The notes under the pieces: model-generated
The model's database searches: none
What the model saw: the letters and a program-made list of their open reading frames with translations, nothing else
What the model was told of the DNA's origin: nothing
Position numbers and translations under genes: made by a program
Source of the DNA: Solirubrobacteraceae bacterium
GTDB lineage: Bacteria > Actinomycetota > Thermoleophilia > Solirubrobacterales > Solirubrobacteraceae
Direction of reading: 5' to 3'
NCBI GenBank assembly: GCA_030690545.1
Contig: JAUYGN010000107.1
Location: 1-33,000, forward strand
DNA: 33,000 nucleotides
Part shown: positions 13,723-22,200 of the stretch, piece after piece
Layout: every line of letters begins with the position of its first letter
Position numbering within the stretch: the stretch's first letter is position 1

Positions 13723-14162
13723 TGGCGACCACCGCGACCACAACGGTCCCCGCCGTCAAGGCCGCGCTCTACGACCTGCTCAAGGCCCGCCCCGGCCTCG
13801 CCGGCGTGCAGGTCGAGTGGGCGCGCCCATCACACGATGCGATGCAACCCGAGGCCGTGTGGTTCGAGGGCACGAAGACCAAGCAGCGTGCGCAAGCGAT
13901 GGGCCACCAGCGCCGCGACGAGACCTACATCCTCGAGCTGACCGTCTCGATCGTCCTCGACGGCGACGAAGCCCGGGCCTGCGAGTACCGCATGTGGCAG
14001 GTCGTCGCCGACATCGAAGCCTGCGTCCGCGAGAACCCGCGGCCGATCCCCGCGCCCCTCTTCGACGTCCAGTTCGACGGCGCCGACCAGCAGCCCGCGC
14101 AGGCCCCGGGCCAGCGCCTCAGCGAAGCAACCGTGCGGATCGCCGCACGCAGCCGCATCTAG
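13722..14162 (+). CDS. probable tail terminator / head-tail joining protein
   Basis: 146 residues. It has the alpha/beta pattern of tail-completion proteins: VPAVKAALYDLLKARPGLAG, VEWARPSHDAMQPEAVWFEG, a strand DETYILELTVSIVLDGD, a helix RMWQVVADIEACVR and a final strand LSEATVRIAARSRI. Such proteins cap the tail tube. The call depends mostly on position between the connector and tail genes. Start overlaps the connector stop (TGATG). Confidence 0.62.
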   Translation: MATTATTTVPAVKAALYDLLKARPGLAGVQVEWARPSHDAMQPEAVWFEGTKTKQRAQAMGHQRRDETYILELTVSIVLDGDEARACEYRMWQVVADIEACVRENPRPIPAPLFDVQFDGADQQPAQAPGQRLSEATVRIAARSRI

Positions 14163-14193
14163 CCACACCCACTCGACCCTCAGGAGGGTTCAC

Positions 14194-14598
14194 ATGCAGA
14201 ACGCCCGCTACAGGGGTGGCTCCGGCACCGGGGTCGACCTCACCGTACGCCTCGCGGACGGCCAGCTCCGCCTTCGCCACCTCGAGCAGGGAGAAGCGCT
14301 GCCCACCGAGATCGGCGGCGTGCCCGTCGACCCCGAGTACATCACTCGGCTGCTCGAGCAGTACCCCGAGTTCGAACCCGACGACGACGGAACCGTCGGT
14401 GAGGACCTCACCACGGACTACGACGACATGACGGTCGAGGAGCTGGCCGCGCTCGCCGCCGACCGCGACCTCGACATCCAGGGCACCGGCGCCGGCGGCA
14501 AGGTCCTCAAGAAGGACCTCGTCGACGCGCTCACCGCCGCGGACACCCCCGACACCCCCGACAACCACCACGACGACGAGAAGGACGGAACGTCATGA
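14194..14598 (+). CDS. small protein with HeH/SAP-like C-terminal motif
   Basis: 134 residues, preceded by AGGAGGG at 14181-14187. The N-terminal half is short beta-rich (VDLTVRLADGQLRLRHLEQG). The C-terminal half has MTVEELAALAADRDLDIQGT, then GGKVLKKDLVDAL, the two-helix pattern of HeH or SAP-type domains that bind DNA or peptides. The last 20 residues are acidic and His-rich. Similar small proteins occur between the head-tail and major tail genes of actinophages. The function is unknown. Coupled to the next gene by ATGA at 14595. Confidence 0.62.
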   Translation: MQNARYRGGSGTGVDLTVRLADGQLRLRHLEQGEALPTEIGGVPVDPEYITRLLEQYPEFEPDDDGTVGEDLTTDYDDMTVEELAALAADRDLDIQGTGAGGKVLKKDLVDALTAADTPDTPDNHHDDEKDGTS

Positions 14599-15599
14599 CC
14601 CTCGCATCCGGCCTTGGAACCCAGTTCGGGCTGACCAAGGAAGCCACCTACGGCACGCAGCTCGCCGCGACGAAGTTCTTCGAGATCGATTCCGCCGAGG
14701 CCTCGCTCGACCAGGCCTACCAGGACGGCGTCGGCCTCAAGGCCAACCGCATGTTCGCGCCCGCCGGACGGATGCGCGCAACGACGCGACAAGGCGCCGT
14801 CTCGACACCGATGGACGTCCCGACGAAGGGGTTCGGCGCGATCCTCGACCTCATGCACGGCCTCACCCCGACCGTCGTGCAACAGGAAGACACGGACGCC
14901 TACCTGCAGACACACATCATCGGCACGAGCATGCCGAACAAGAGCGCGACGCTGCAGCTCAACAAGCCGACCACCGACGCCGTCGACGTCCCGACGACCT
15001 ACCCCGGCTCGATCCTCACGGCCGCATCGTTCGCGATCGACGCCGCCGGACTGCTCAAGGCCACCCTCACCTGGGACGCGATGGACGAACGCACCCCGGC
15101 CACCACGCCCGCCGGCCTCGCGCTCGCCGCCGCCGCATACCCGACCGGCGTCACGTCATGGCTAGGCACCGTCACCGTCGTGATCACGATGAACGGCGTG
15201 CCCGTCGCGACGTGCCAATCGATGACGCTCGACTGGGCGCAGGGCTACCGCACCGACCGCTGGTTCCTCGGCTCCGGCGGCCTCAAGAAGCGGCCGATCC
15301 CGAACGCCCTGCAGGCCGTCACCGGCAACCTCGAGCTCGAGTGGTTCGACACCACCGCGTACGCGCTGTTTCGCTCCGGAGCGAAGATCGCCGTCAGCTT
15401 CGACTTCGCCAACGACGTCATCGAAGACGACTACCTCGAGCAGATCGTGTTCGCACTCAGCGACGTGCAGCTGCGCGGCGGCAGCCCCGGCATCCAGGGA
15501 CCCGACGTCCTCGCGGCCACCGTCCCGTACGTCGCCGGCGACAACGGCACCGACCCACCACTGCAGATCACCTACCAAAGCACCGACACCGCCATCTAA
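14595..15599 (+). CDS. major tail protein (tail tube subunit)
   Basis: 334 residues. The start LASGLGTQFGLTKEATYGTQ, the Ala/Gly/Thr-rich beta segments (TRQGAVSTPMDVPTKGFGAI, AASFAIDAAGLLKATLTWDA, LEWFDTTAYALFRSGAKIAV) and the end LQITYQSTDTAI match the major tail proteins of siphophages of this class, which stack as hexamers to form the tube. Length (334) is within the usual range. It lies just before the gp10-like and chaperone genes, as expected. Confidence 0.8.
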   Translation: MTLASGLGTQFGLTKEATYGTQLAATKFFEIDSAEASLDQAYQDGVGLKANRMFAPAGRMRATTRQGAVSTPMDVPTKGFGAILDLMHGLTPTVVQQEDTDAYLQTHIIGTSMPNKSATLQLNKPTTDAVDVPTTYPGSILTAASFAIDAAGLLKATLTWDAMDERTPATTPAGLALAAAAYPTGVTSWLGTVTVVITMNGVPVATCQSMTLDWAQGYRTDRWFLGSGGLKKRPIPNALQAVTGNLELEWFDTTAYALFRSGAKIAVSFDFANDVIEDDYLEQIVFALSDVQLRGGSPGIQGPDVLAATVPYVAGDNGTDPPLQITYQSTDTAI

Positions 15600-15604
15600 G
15601 ACCG

Positions 15605-15994
15605 ATGGCGGACGCCGTCCGCATCGAAGGCCTCGCCCAACTCCGGCGAGACCTCCGACGGATGCAACCCGAAACCCTGCGCGAAGTCCGCGGCGTCCTC
15701 AAAGACGCCGCGACCGTCGTCGCGCGCCGCGCCCAAGCAACCGCACCCAAACGAACCGGCAACCTTGCCGACTCCTACCGCGCCGGCACCGCCGGCAACA
15801 CCGCGTTCGTGCGCTCACGCCTGCCCTATGCCGGCGTCCACGAATACGGCGGAACGATCCGCCCACGCGGCACCCCGATCGTCATCAAACGCAGCGCACC
15901 AATCACTACGGCGCTACGCGACAACGAGGACCAGATCGTCAAGAAGGTCAGCGACGGCATGGACCGCGTCGCGCGCCGCAACGGCTGGCGCTGA
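15605..15994 (+). CDS. HK97 gp10-like tail completion protein
   Basis: 129 residues. RIEGLAQLRRDLRRMQPETL, then ARRAQATAPKRTGNLADSYR and YAGVHEYGGTIRPRGTPIVI form the clear signature of HK97 gp10-like proteins (the R-TG-L-S and Y-hEyGg blocks). These proteins help complete the neck or tail. It follows the major tail gene here rather than preceding it. Palindrome copy 15756-15770 is encoded in the conserved TGNLA. Confidence 0.82.
   Translation: MADAVRIEGLAQLRRDLRRMQPETLREVRGVLKDAATVVARRAQATAPKRTGNLADSYRAGTAGNTAFVRSRLPYAGVHEYGGTIRPRGTPIVIKRSAPITTALRDNEDQIVKKVSDGMDRVARRNGWR
15756..15770. repeat. dispersed palindrome copy 5 (CCGGCAACCTTGCCG)
   Basis: In the gp10-like gene, encoded as TGNLA; last base of the 16-mer differs. 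Confidence 0.75.
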
Positions 15995-16023
15995 ACCCAA
16001 CCCAAACGACAAAGGATTTCGCC

Positions 16024-16335
16024 ATGGCAGAGAACACGAAGGACATCACCGTCTACGTCGACGGTGAGAGCATCACCGTTGACAAGCTCACCTTTCGCGA
16101 GCGGCGCGAGCTCCGGAAGATCGCGCTCGAGCTCGCCGAAGACCCCGACGCTGACGACTACACCGTCGACGACGCCGTGATGGCGATGGTCGCCGTCGCG
16201 AAGCGGCGCAAGGACCCCGACTTCGACGCCCAGGTCCTGCTCGACCGGGCGCCCGACGACTACCTGATCGCCCCTCCTACCTCGGAGGCGTCCACCAAGC
16301 CCAAGGGCGCCGCCGCGAAGTCCAAGACCCGCTAG
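16024..16335 (+). CDS. tail assembly chaperone, first part (gpG-like)
   Basis: 103 residues: DITVYVDGESITVDKLTFRE, a helix RRELRKIALELAEDP, then DDAVMAMVAVAKRRKDPDFD and a lysine-rich tail ending KSKTR. It is in the standard place directly before the tape measure gene, and the length is normal for the short chaperone. The chaperones coat the tape measure during tail assembly. A -1 shift late in this frame joins it to the next open frame (16260-16484). Confidence 0.75.
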   Translation: MAENTKDITVYVDGESITVDKLTFRERRELRKIALELAEDPDADDYTVDDAVMAMVAVAKRRKDPDFDAQVLLDRAPDDYLIAPPTSEASTKPKGAAAKSKTR

Positions 16336-16484
16336 ACGCCCGCGCACGGTGGACGCCCGAGCTCGGAGAAGTGTTCGGGTGGTGCTCACCGATGGTGATG
16401 GATGACCTGCGCCCCAGCGAGTTCGCGGCCATGCAGACGCACATAACCGAGCTGGCAAGAAGGGAGGCTGCTGATGGCACGTGA
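16260..16484 (+). CDS. tail assembly chaperone, frameshifted extension (gpT-like)
   Basis: This open frame lies -1 relative to the short chaperone and ends at TGA 16482-16484, inside the tape measure start region. It has good coding character: RWTPELGEVFGWCSPMVMDD, then RPSEFAAMQTHITELARREA. In most siphophages the longer product arises by programmed -1 frameshifting. No classical slippery heptamer is seen in the overlap; weak candidates are the C-rich run near 16270-16277 and the CCCAAGG run near 16299-16305. Independent initiation at ATG 16392 is an alternative. Confidence 0.65.
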   Translation, partial: LPDRPSYLGGVHQAQGRRREVQDPLDARARWTPELGEVFGWCSPMVMDDLRPSEFAAMQTHITELARREAADGT

Positions 16485-19400
16485 ACTCAAGGTCGTCCTC
16501 GTCGGCGACACGAAGTCGCTGGACCGCGCGTTCGCGAAAGCGAGCGACGGCGCCGGCCGGATGGGTGCTGCCGTCGGCCGCGCCGCGAAGATCGGCGGCG
16601 CAGCGCTGCTCGGCGCCGGCGCCGCCGCGACGAAGATCGCGGTCTCGTTTGAGTCGTCGTTCGCCGGTGTCCGCAAGACCGTCGACGCCAGCGAGGCCGA
16701 GTTCTCGAAGCTGAGCAAGGGCCTGCGCGCGATGTCGCGCGAGATCCCGGTCACCGCCAACGAGATGGCCGGCATCGCCGAGGCCGCCGGCCAGCTCGGC
16801 ATCGAGACGAAGAACATCCTCGGGTTCAGCCGCACGATGGCAGACCTCGGCGTCGCGACGAACATGTCCAGCGACCAGGCCGCGACGTCGCTCGCGCGGC
16901 TGGCGAACATCACGCAGATGCCGCAGACCGAGTTCGACCGGCTCGGCAGCACGATCGTCGAGCTCGGCAACAACCTCGCGACGACCGAGGGCGAGATCGT
17001 CGAGATGGGCCTCCGGCTCGCGGGCGCCGGCAAGCAGGTCGGCATGACCGAGGACCAGATCCTCTCGTTCGGCGGCGCCTTGTCATCGGTCGGCATCGCC
17101 GCCGAAGCCGGCGGCTCAGCGTTCTCCAGGGTCTTCGTCGACATGGCCGTCGCCGTCCAGGACGGCGACGACAAGCTCGACCTGTTCGCCAAGACCGCCG
17201 GCATGACCGGCAGCGAGTTTCAACGAGCGTTCGAGAAGGACGCATCGGGCGCCACGATCGCGTTCATCGAAGGCCTCGGCAAGATCAAAGACAGCGGCGG
17301 CGACGTCTTCGGCACGCTCAAAGACCTCGGCTTCTCACAGCTCCGCGTCCGCGACTCCCTGCTGCGCGCCTCCGGCGCCGGCGACCTGTTCCGCCGCAGC
17401 ATGAAACTCGGATCGCAAGCGTGGAAAGAGAACAACGCGCTCACCAAAGAAGCCGAGCAACGCTACGACACGACCGAGTCCAAGCTGAAGATCCTCAAGA
17501 ACGTCTTCACCGACACAGGCATCGTCCTCGGCTCCAAGGTACTCCCGCCGCTCGCCGACGCCGCGCAAGCGATGGCATCGTTCGTCAGCAACGCGATCGA
17601 CGGCAAAGGCCCGATCGGCGACCTCAAGGACCAGTTCGACGGCCTCCGCGACAGCGGCAGCAGCGTCAGCGAAGCACTCCGCACGATGCTCTCCGACGGC
17701 TTCAAGGGCGTCAACTGGGACAAGATCGGCGGAACGATCAGCGACGGCTTCACCAAGGGCGTCGACTTCACCGGCAAACTCGCCCCAGCCGTCGCCTCAG
17801 GCATCGGCACGGCCCTCGGCCAGATCGACGGCAGGCAGCTGCTCTCCGGCCTCCTACGCGTCGTCAGCGAAAGCATCGAGGCACTGCTCAGCCCGTCGTT
17901 CTGGAAAGAGAACTTCGCCGCCATCTTCAGCACCGTCACGATCGTGTTCCCGGTCGCCAAGATCCTCAAGATCCCCGGCGCGAAGTGGCTGTACGACCAC
18001 ATCAGCAAACCGTTCTACAAGGCACTCGGATTCCTCGGCAAGGGGCTCCTCTCCAGCCTTGGCAAGATCGGTAGTGAGGCCGGCGTCGGGTTCCTCGCAG
18101 GGCTGGAGAAACTCGCGCCACGCACCGCTCACCTCCTCCTCGGTCTCGTGACTGGTACCGGCAAATGGCTGTCAGGGCTCCCTGGGAAGTTCAAGGACGG
18201 TGGGCGCCGCGCGGTCGACGGTCTCGTTGGCGCGATCGGCGACGGCATCGGCAAGCTCACCGGGGGGATCGGTCGGCTCATCGGTGCTGGTATCAAGAAG
18301 CTCGGCTCGCTTGTACCAGACTGGGTGCGAGTCGGAACCGCGTTCGCCGGAGCCATGATCCGCGGGGTCGTGAACGGCATCAAGGCGCTGCCCGGCAAGA
18401 TCGGCGGCGCGGTCAAGGGAGCGCTTGGTGCCGTTACTGGTTCGGGGATCGTCAACAAGCTCTTTGGCGACAAGGGCGATGGCATCGGTCGGGCCCTGGG
18501 CTCATCGATGCCATCGAGCGGTGGTGGGGGGAACTTGATGGGTGCCAATCCGGCGCTCGGCCCGATCGCTGGGCTCGCCGCGCGCCTGGGCGGCAAGGTG
18601 TCGTCCGGCCGCCGGCCCGGTGCGATCACGTCGTCGGGCAACCAGTCCTACCACTCGAGTGGTGAGGCGATCGACATCGTCGGTACGCCCGGGAACATGC
18701 TGCGGATCTTCCGCGCGCTGAAAGCGACGATGGGACCGCGGCTCGCCGAGCTGATCTACACCCCCGGGGGCACCGGGATCCGCAACGGCCGGCCGCATCG
18801 CTTCACCGGCAAGGTTGCCGCTGACCATCTCGACCACGTCCACGCCGCGCTCGATCTTGGCAAGCCTGGGCCGGGCATCGGCGACGGGTACGGCAAGGGC
18901 CAGATCATGAACCTCTGGACGCGTGCGGGCGGCTCACCGGGGATCGCGAACCTCGCCGCCGCAGTCGCGCTTGCCGAATCCGGCGGCAACAGCAAGGCCA
19001 TGAACCGCAACACCAACGGGTCGGTCGACCGGGGGCTGTGGCAGATCAACAGCATCCACGGGGCCCTGTCGACGTTCGATCCGACGGGCAACGCCAAGGC
19101 CGCGGTCAAGATCAGCTCCGGCGGCCGCAACTGGAACCCATGGGTCGCCTTCAAACGCGGCATGCACCTCAAGTTCCTCGGCGCGCCCGCCGGGAACGTC
19201 GGCGGCGGCAGTGGTACCCGCAGCACCGGCGGGAGTGGCGGCGCCGCGGCGGTATCGGCGCACACCGAGCGTGCGGGCTCGAGGATCGTCAACGCGCTGA
19301 CCAAGCGCCACAGCCCGGCCATCGACCGCGCTGTCGGTGCCGCGGCTCGTACCGGCACGCTGATCGAGGACGCCTCGACGGCCTACGGTCACATGGAGCG

Positions 19401-20193
19401 CCGCTTCAACCAGACCGACGAGGACCTCAGCACCGCCGCGGGCCGGGAGCAGCGGCTCTCGGAGATCGCGGCGCTCAAGCAGGAGAAGTCCAAGCAGCTC
19501 GCTCGCGCCAAGCGCCGTGCCGCGCACCTCAAGACCGCCGTCTCGCGGCTCAACGCGCTGATCAAGCAGGCGCGCAAGCAGCGCGACAAGGCCCGCGGCG
19601 CGACACGCGCCCGGATCGCCGAGCGCATCCGCAACTTCGAGGACCGCCGCACCGACCTCGCCGCCGAGCTCAAGGGCCTGCAACTGCAGGACATCCCGGA
19701 CCTCGAGCTCGATCTCGGCGATCTCACCAAGGAAGCGCGGCAGGTCGCCTCGACGCCCGACGCTGAGGGGCCGTCGCCGACGGACCTGCTGTCGCAGCAC
19801 ATGTCGGACATCGATCTGCAGGAACGCGCTGGCGTGATCACGCCGGCGACGGCGAACGCGCTGCGCGGCCAGGCGCTGCAGGCCGCGCTCGCCGGCGCGT
19901 GGGGAGCGCTTGATCAGCGTCAGCAGTGGGACGTGATGGGCCAGCAGCGCGAGCTGCAGCAGGCCGCGATCGATGCGCAGCAGGCGAACACGCAGGCCGC
20001 GAACGAGGTCGCGCAGGCCCTCCGAGACGTCAAGGCGTCGATCGATCAGCAGAACGCGATCGCGAACTCGACGATCGGGATCCAGCTACGCGAAGCGACC
20101 CGGGCGCTGGGTGACCTGATCGGCGGCGAGCTCGGTCACCGTGCGGGGAACCGATCGATGATGCCCGGCTCGGGCCAACTCTCACGACTCTAG
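16474..20193 (+). CDS. tape measure protein with M15-like peptidase and lysozyme-like domains
   Basis: 1239 residues. The N-terminus is typical (AAATKIAVSFESSFAGVRKT, then MAGIAEAAGQLGIETKNILG). Hydrophobic Gly/Ala-rich segments occupy about 490-680. Residues about 705-800 look like a D,D-carboxypeptidase of the M15 type: YHSSGEAIDIVG with His727 and Asp734, LAELIYTPGG, and DHLDHVHAA with His790. Residues about 810-910 look like a transglycosylase/lysozyme domain with Glu835 in ALAESGG and RGLWQIN. A long coiled coil follows from about 985. The protein sets tail length and probably opens the wall during DNA entry. Palindrome copy 18806-18820 lies in the M15 region. Confidence 0.88.
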   Translation: MARELKVVLVGDTKSLDRAFAKASDGAGRMGAAVGRAAKIGGAALLGAGAAATKIAVSFESSFAGVRKTVDASEAEFSKLSKGLRAMSREIPVTANEMAGIAEAAGQLGIETKNILGFSRTMADLGVATNMSSDQAATSLARLANITQMPQTEFDRLGSTIVELGNNLATTEGEIVEMGLRLAGAGKQVGMTEDQILSFGGALSSVGIAAEAGGSAFSRVFVDMAVAVQDGDDKLDLFAKTAGMTGSEFQRAFEKDASGATIAFIEGLGKIKDSGGDVFGTLKDLGFSQLRVRDSLLRASGAGDLFRRSMKLGSQAWKENNALTKEAEQRYDTTESKLKILKNVFTDTGIVLGSKVLPPLADAAQAMASFVSNAIDGKGPIGDLKDQFDGLRDSGSSVSEALRTMLSDGFKGVNWDKIGGTISDGFTKGVDFTGKLAPAVASGIGTALGQIDGRQLLSGLLRVVSESIEALLSPSFWKENFAAIFSTVTIVFPVAKILKIPGAKWLYDHISKPFYKALGFLGKGLLSSLGKIGSEAGVGFLAGLEKLAPRTAHLLLGLVTGTGKWLSGLPGKFKDGGRRAVDGLVGAIGDGIGKLTGGIGRLIGAGIKKLGSLVPDWVRVGTAFAGAMIRGVVNGIKALPGKIGGAVKGALGAVTGSGIVNKLFGDKGDGIGRALGSSMPSSGGGGNLMGANPALGPIAGLAARLGGKVSSGRRPGAITSSGNQSYHSSGEAIDIVGTPGNMLRIFRALKATMGPRLAELIYTPGGTGIRNGRPHRFTGKVAADHLDHVHAALDLGKPGPGIGDGYGKGQIMNLWTRAGGSPGIANLAAAVALAESGGNSKAMNRNTNGSVDRGLWQINSIHGALSTFDPTGNAKAAVKISSGGRNWNPWVAFKRGMHLKFLGAPAGNVGGGSGTRSTGGSGGAAAVSAHTERAGSRIVNALTKRHSPAIDRAVGAAARTGTLIEDASTAYGHMERRFNQTDEDLSTAAGREQRLSEIAALKQEKSKQLARAKRRAAHLKTAVSRLNALIKQARKQRDKARGATRARIAERIRNFEDRRTDLAAELKGLQLQDIPDLELDLGDLTKEARQVASTPDAEGPSPTDLLSQHMSDIDLQERAGVITPATANALRGQALQAALAGAWGALDQRQQWDVMGQQRELQQAAIDAQQANTQAANEVAQALRDVKASIDQQNAIANSTIGIQLREATRALGDLIGGELGHRAGNRSMMPGSGQLSRL
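18806..18820. repeat. dispersed palindrome copy 6 (CCGGCAAGGTTGCCG)
   Basis: In the tape measure gene, encoded as TGKVAA; centre GG is the complement of the CC form. Confidence 0.75.
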
Positions 20194-20202
20194 GGGGTCC
20201 GA

Positions 20203-22200
20203 ATGGCTGATCGCGAAGCGCTCGTGCTGGACGGGCTCGAACTGAACGACGGGACGGTGTTCTCGCTTGACAAGGTCGATCTGACGCCGCCGGCGGAGCT
20301 CGAGGAGTGGGTCAAGGGCGCTGACTCGCATGGTGCGATCCTCGCGCGCGAACCGTTGGCCGAGAACCGCGTCATCACTGCGGAGCTGCAGGTCGAGCCG
20401 CAGGCCACGATGGACCTCGCGCTGCACTGGGTTGGCGAGCTAGCCGACAGGCTGAAGGAGTGTCAGCGCAACCGCAACGGTCTCCCGCTGACGTGGGTGC
20501 CGGCGGGGTCAACGCTGTCGCCGATCACGTTTCGCTGTCTGTCGGGGCAGATCACTGGGTTGCCGATCGATGTGACGAGCGGCTGGCTCGCGAGCGCGCC
20601 GTCGATCACGGTCAAGTTGACGTGTCTGCCGTTCGGAGAAGGCACCGAGACGCTGTTCGGCTCGATCACGTCGAGCGCACCGTTGATCGCACTCGAGCTC
20701 GCGAGTGTCGGCGGCGACGTCGACGGTCGGGCACGCCTGGTCGTCACGGACGCGGCGGCGCAGGCGCGGCGGCTTGTCGCATGGGGGCTTGAGTCGCGGT
20801 GGTTGCCGACGAGCGACCCGCCGTCGCTGATCGTGGACTCAGCGGCGATGGTGACAAGTGGCTACGCCGGGGCGACCGCGACCCGTGCGGGGGCCTACGG
20901 GGGTGCTACGAACAACGTGATCTCCGCGACGCTTCGGACGCGGCCGCAAGCGATCTGTTCGTTGGGGAGCCTCGCGCACGTCGGGGCGTTCCGGCCGCAA
21001 CTGCGGTTCTGGGCGTCAGAGACAACGATTGCCGTGCGGTTGCGCTGGCAGGCCCTCGACGGGCCGTTCCGCGCCCTGTCGTACAAGTTGCCGGCTGTCG
21101 TCGGGTGGAACCATGTCGACCTCGGCTTGATCGACGTTCCACCGACGACGATGGGGGCGCAGCGCTGGGTGGGTGTTCTAGAGGCCCACTCTACGGCGGT
21201 GGGCGGGGAGACGTTTGCCGTCGACGCGGTATGGATGATGCCGGCGCAGCGGTTTGGGAGGACCCGCGGCGTGTACGCCTATCGGCCTGGTGTATCGCAA
21301 CTGATCGACGATTTCGACGGCCGGTCACCCGGCGCGACGCTTGGTGGCACGGCGTTACAGCTTGGCGGGTCATGGGCGACGTCGGGCGCCACCCCAGATT
21401 TCGTCGCCGCGGCCGGTGCCATGCGTCGCACTGCATGGCCCGACGGTGGGTTCCCCACAGGGCCTCGCTTTGCGATCGCGGGAGCTGCGAGCTACGCAGA
21501 CACCGAGGCCAGCATCGACGTCAGGGTTGACGGCCACACCAACGGCCCGAATCAGGCCGTGGTCGTGCGCTGGGTGAACAACCAAAACTACCTCATACTC
21601 CGCAACAACGACGGCCAGATCAGTCTTTCGCTCTACATCGCCGGGTCCTTCACGAACGTCCATCACCCCGATGGGGTGATCCCGGGCCTGGTCGGGTCAT
21701 GGTTTCGCCTACGCCTGGTCGCCTACTCGTCCGGGCACGCGTTCGGGTGGGTCCTGACACCGTCTGGAGGCGTGCTGGCAGAGCTGCAAATCAGCCACTC
21801 GGCACTCCGGGCAGGAGGACCGCTCGCAAGCGGCCGACCGGGCTTCATGGACTGGAACGTCGCGGGCCCGCTGACCCGCGACTACGACAACTTCTACGCC
21901 GGACTACCGGCGCCCGAACCGATCGTCTGTCACTCCGGGCGCTCGATCGAGTTCCGCCACGACAACGCCCTGCGCGCCGACGCGACCGGCAACGTTGCCG
22001 GGCCACCACCCGAATACGTCGGCAGCCGATTCTTCGTCCCGCCGGCGGGCGGACCGGATCGCAATACCCGCGTCGCCGTGATCGCCAGACGCAACAACGT
22101 CGAGGCTGGTGCCGATAACGATCTCGTCGGCAACCTCACGATGGACAACACCACCGTCCAGGCGTACGTCACGCCGCGCTACCTCGTCGTGCCGCGCTGA
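20203..22200 (+). CDS. distal tail-like protein with an inserted concanavalin-like region
   Basis: 665 residues. The N-terminus (REALVLDGLELNDGTVFSLD, then LTPPAELEEWVKGADSHGAI) resembles distal tail (Dit-like) proteins of actinophages that follow the tape measure gene. The middle about 365-560 (DDFDGRSPGATLGGTALQLG, then NQAVVVRWVNNQNYLILRNN) has the beta-sandwich style of laminin-G or concanavalin-like sugar-binding regions. The C-terminus (SGRSIEFRHDNALRADATGN) is again Dit-like. Host-surface binding is therefore likely. The region 20760-21900 uses more G at third positions than the rest. Stop and next start overlap by one base. Confidence 0.68.
   Translation: MADREALVLDGLELNDGTVFSLDKVDLTPPAELEEWVKGADSHGAILAREPLAENRVITAELQVEPQATMDLALHWVGELADRLKECQRNRNGLPLTWVPAGSTLSPITFRCLSGQITGLPIDVTSGWLASAPSITVKLTCLPFGEGTETLFGSITSSAPLIALELASVGGDVDGRARLVVTDAAAQARRLVAWGLESRWLPTSDPPSLIVDSAAMVTSGYAGATATRAGAYGGATNNVISATLRTRPQAICSLGSLAHVGAFRPQLRFWASETTIAVRLRWQALDGPFRALSYKLPAVVGWNHVDLGLIDVPPTTMGAQRWVGVLEAHSTAVGGETFAVDAVWMMPAQRFGRTRGVYAYRPGVSQLIDDFDGRSPGATLGGTALQLGGSWATSGATPDFVAAAGAMRRTAWPDGGFPTGPRFAIAGAASYADTEASIDVRVDGHTNGPNQAVVVRWVNNQNYLILRNNDGQISLSLYIAGSFTNVHHPDGVIPGLVGSWFRLRLVAYSSGHAFGWVLTPSGGVLAELQISHSALRAGGPLASGRPGFMDWNVAGPLTRDYDNFYAGLPAPEPIVCHSGRSIEFRHDNALRADATGNVAGPPPEYVGSRFFVPPAGGPDRNTRVAVIARRNNVEAGADNDLVGNLTMDNTTVQAYVTPRYLVVPR
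21986..22001. repeat. dispersed palindrome copy 7 (CCGGCAACGTTGCCGG)
   Basis: Perfect 16-bp palindrome in the distal tail gene, encoded as TGNVAG. Confidence 0.82.

Noticed and set aside
18237-18254. CGGCAAGCTCACCG as a twelfth palindrome copy
   Set aside because: Two mismatches in the right arm; it looks like ordinary coding sequence of the tape measure gene.
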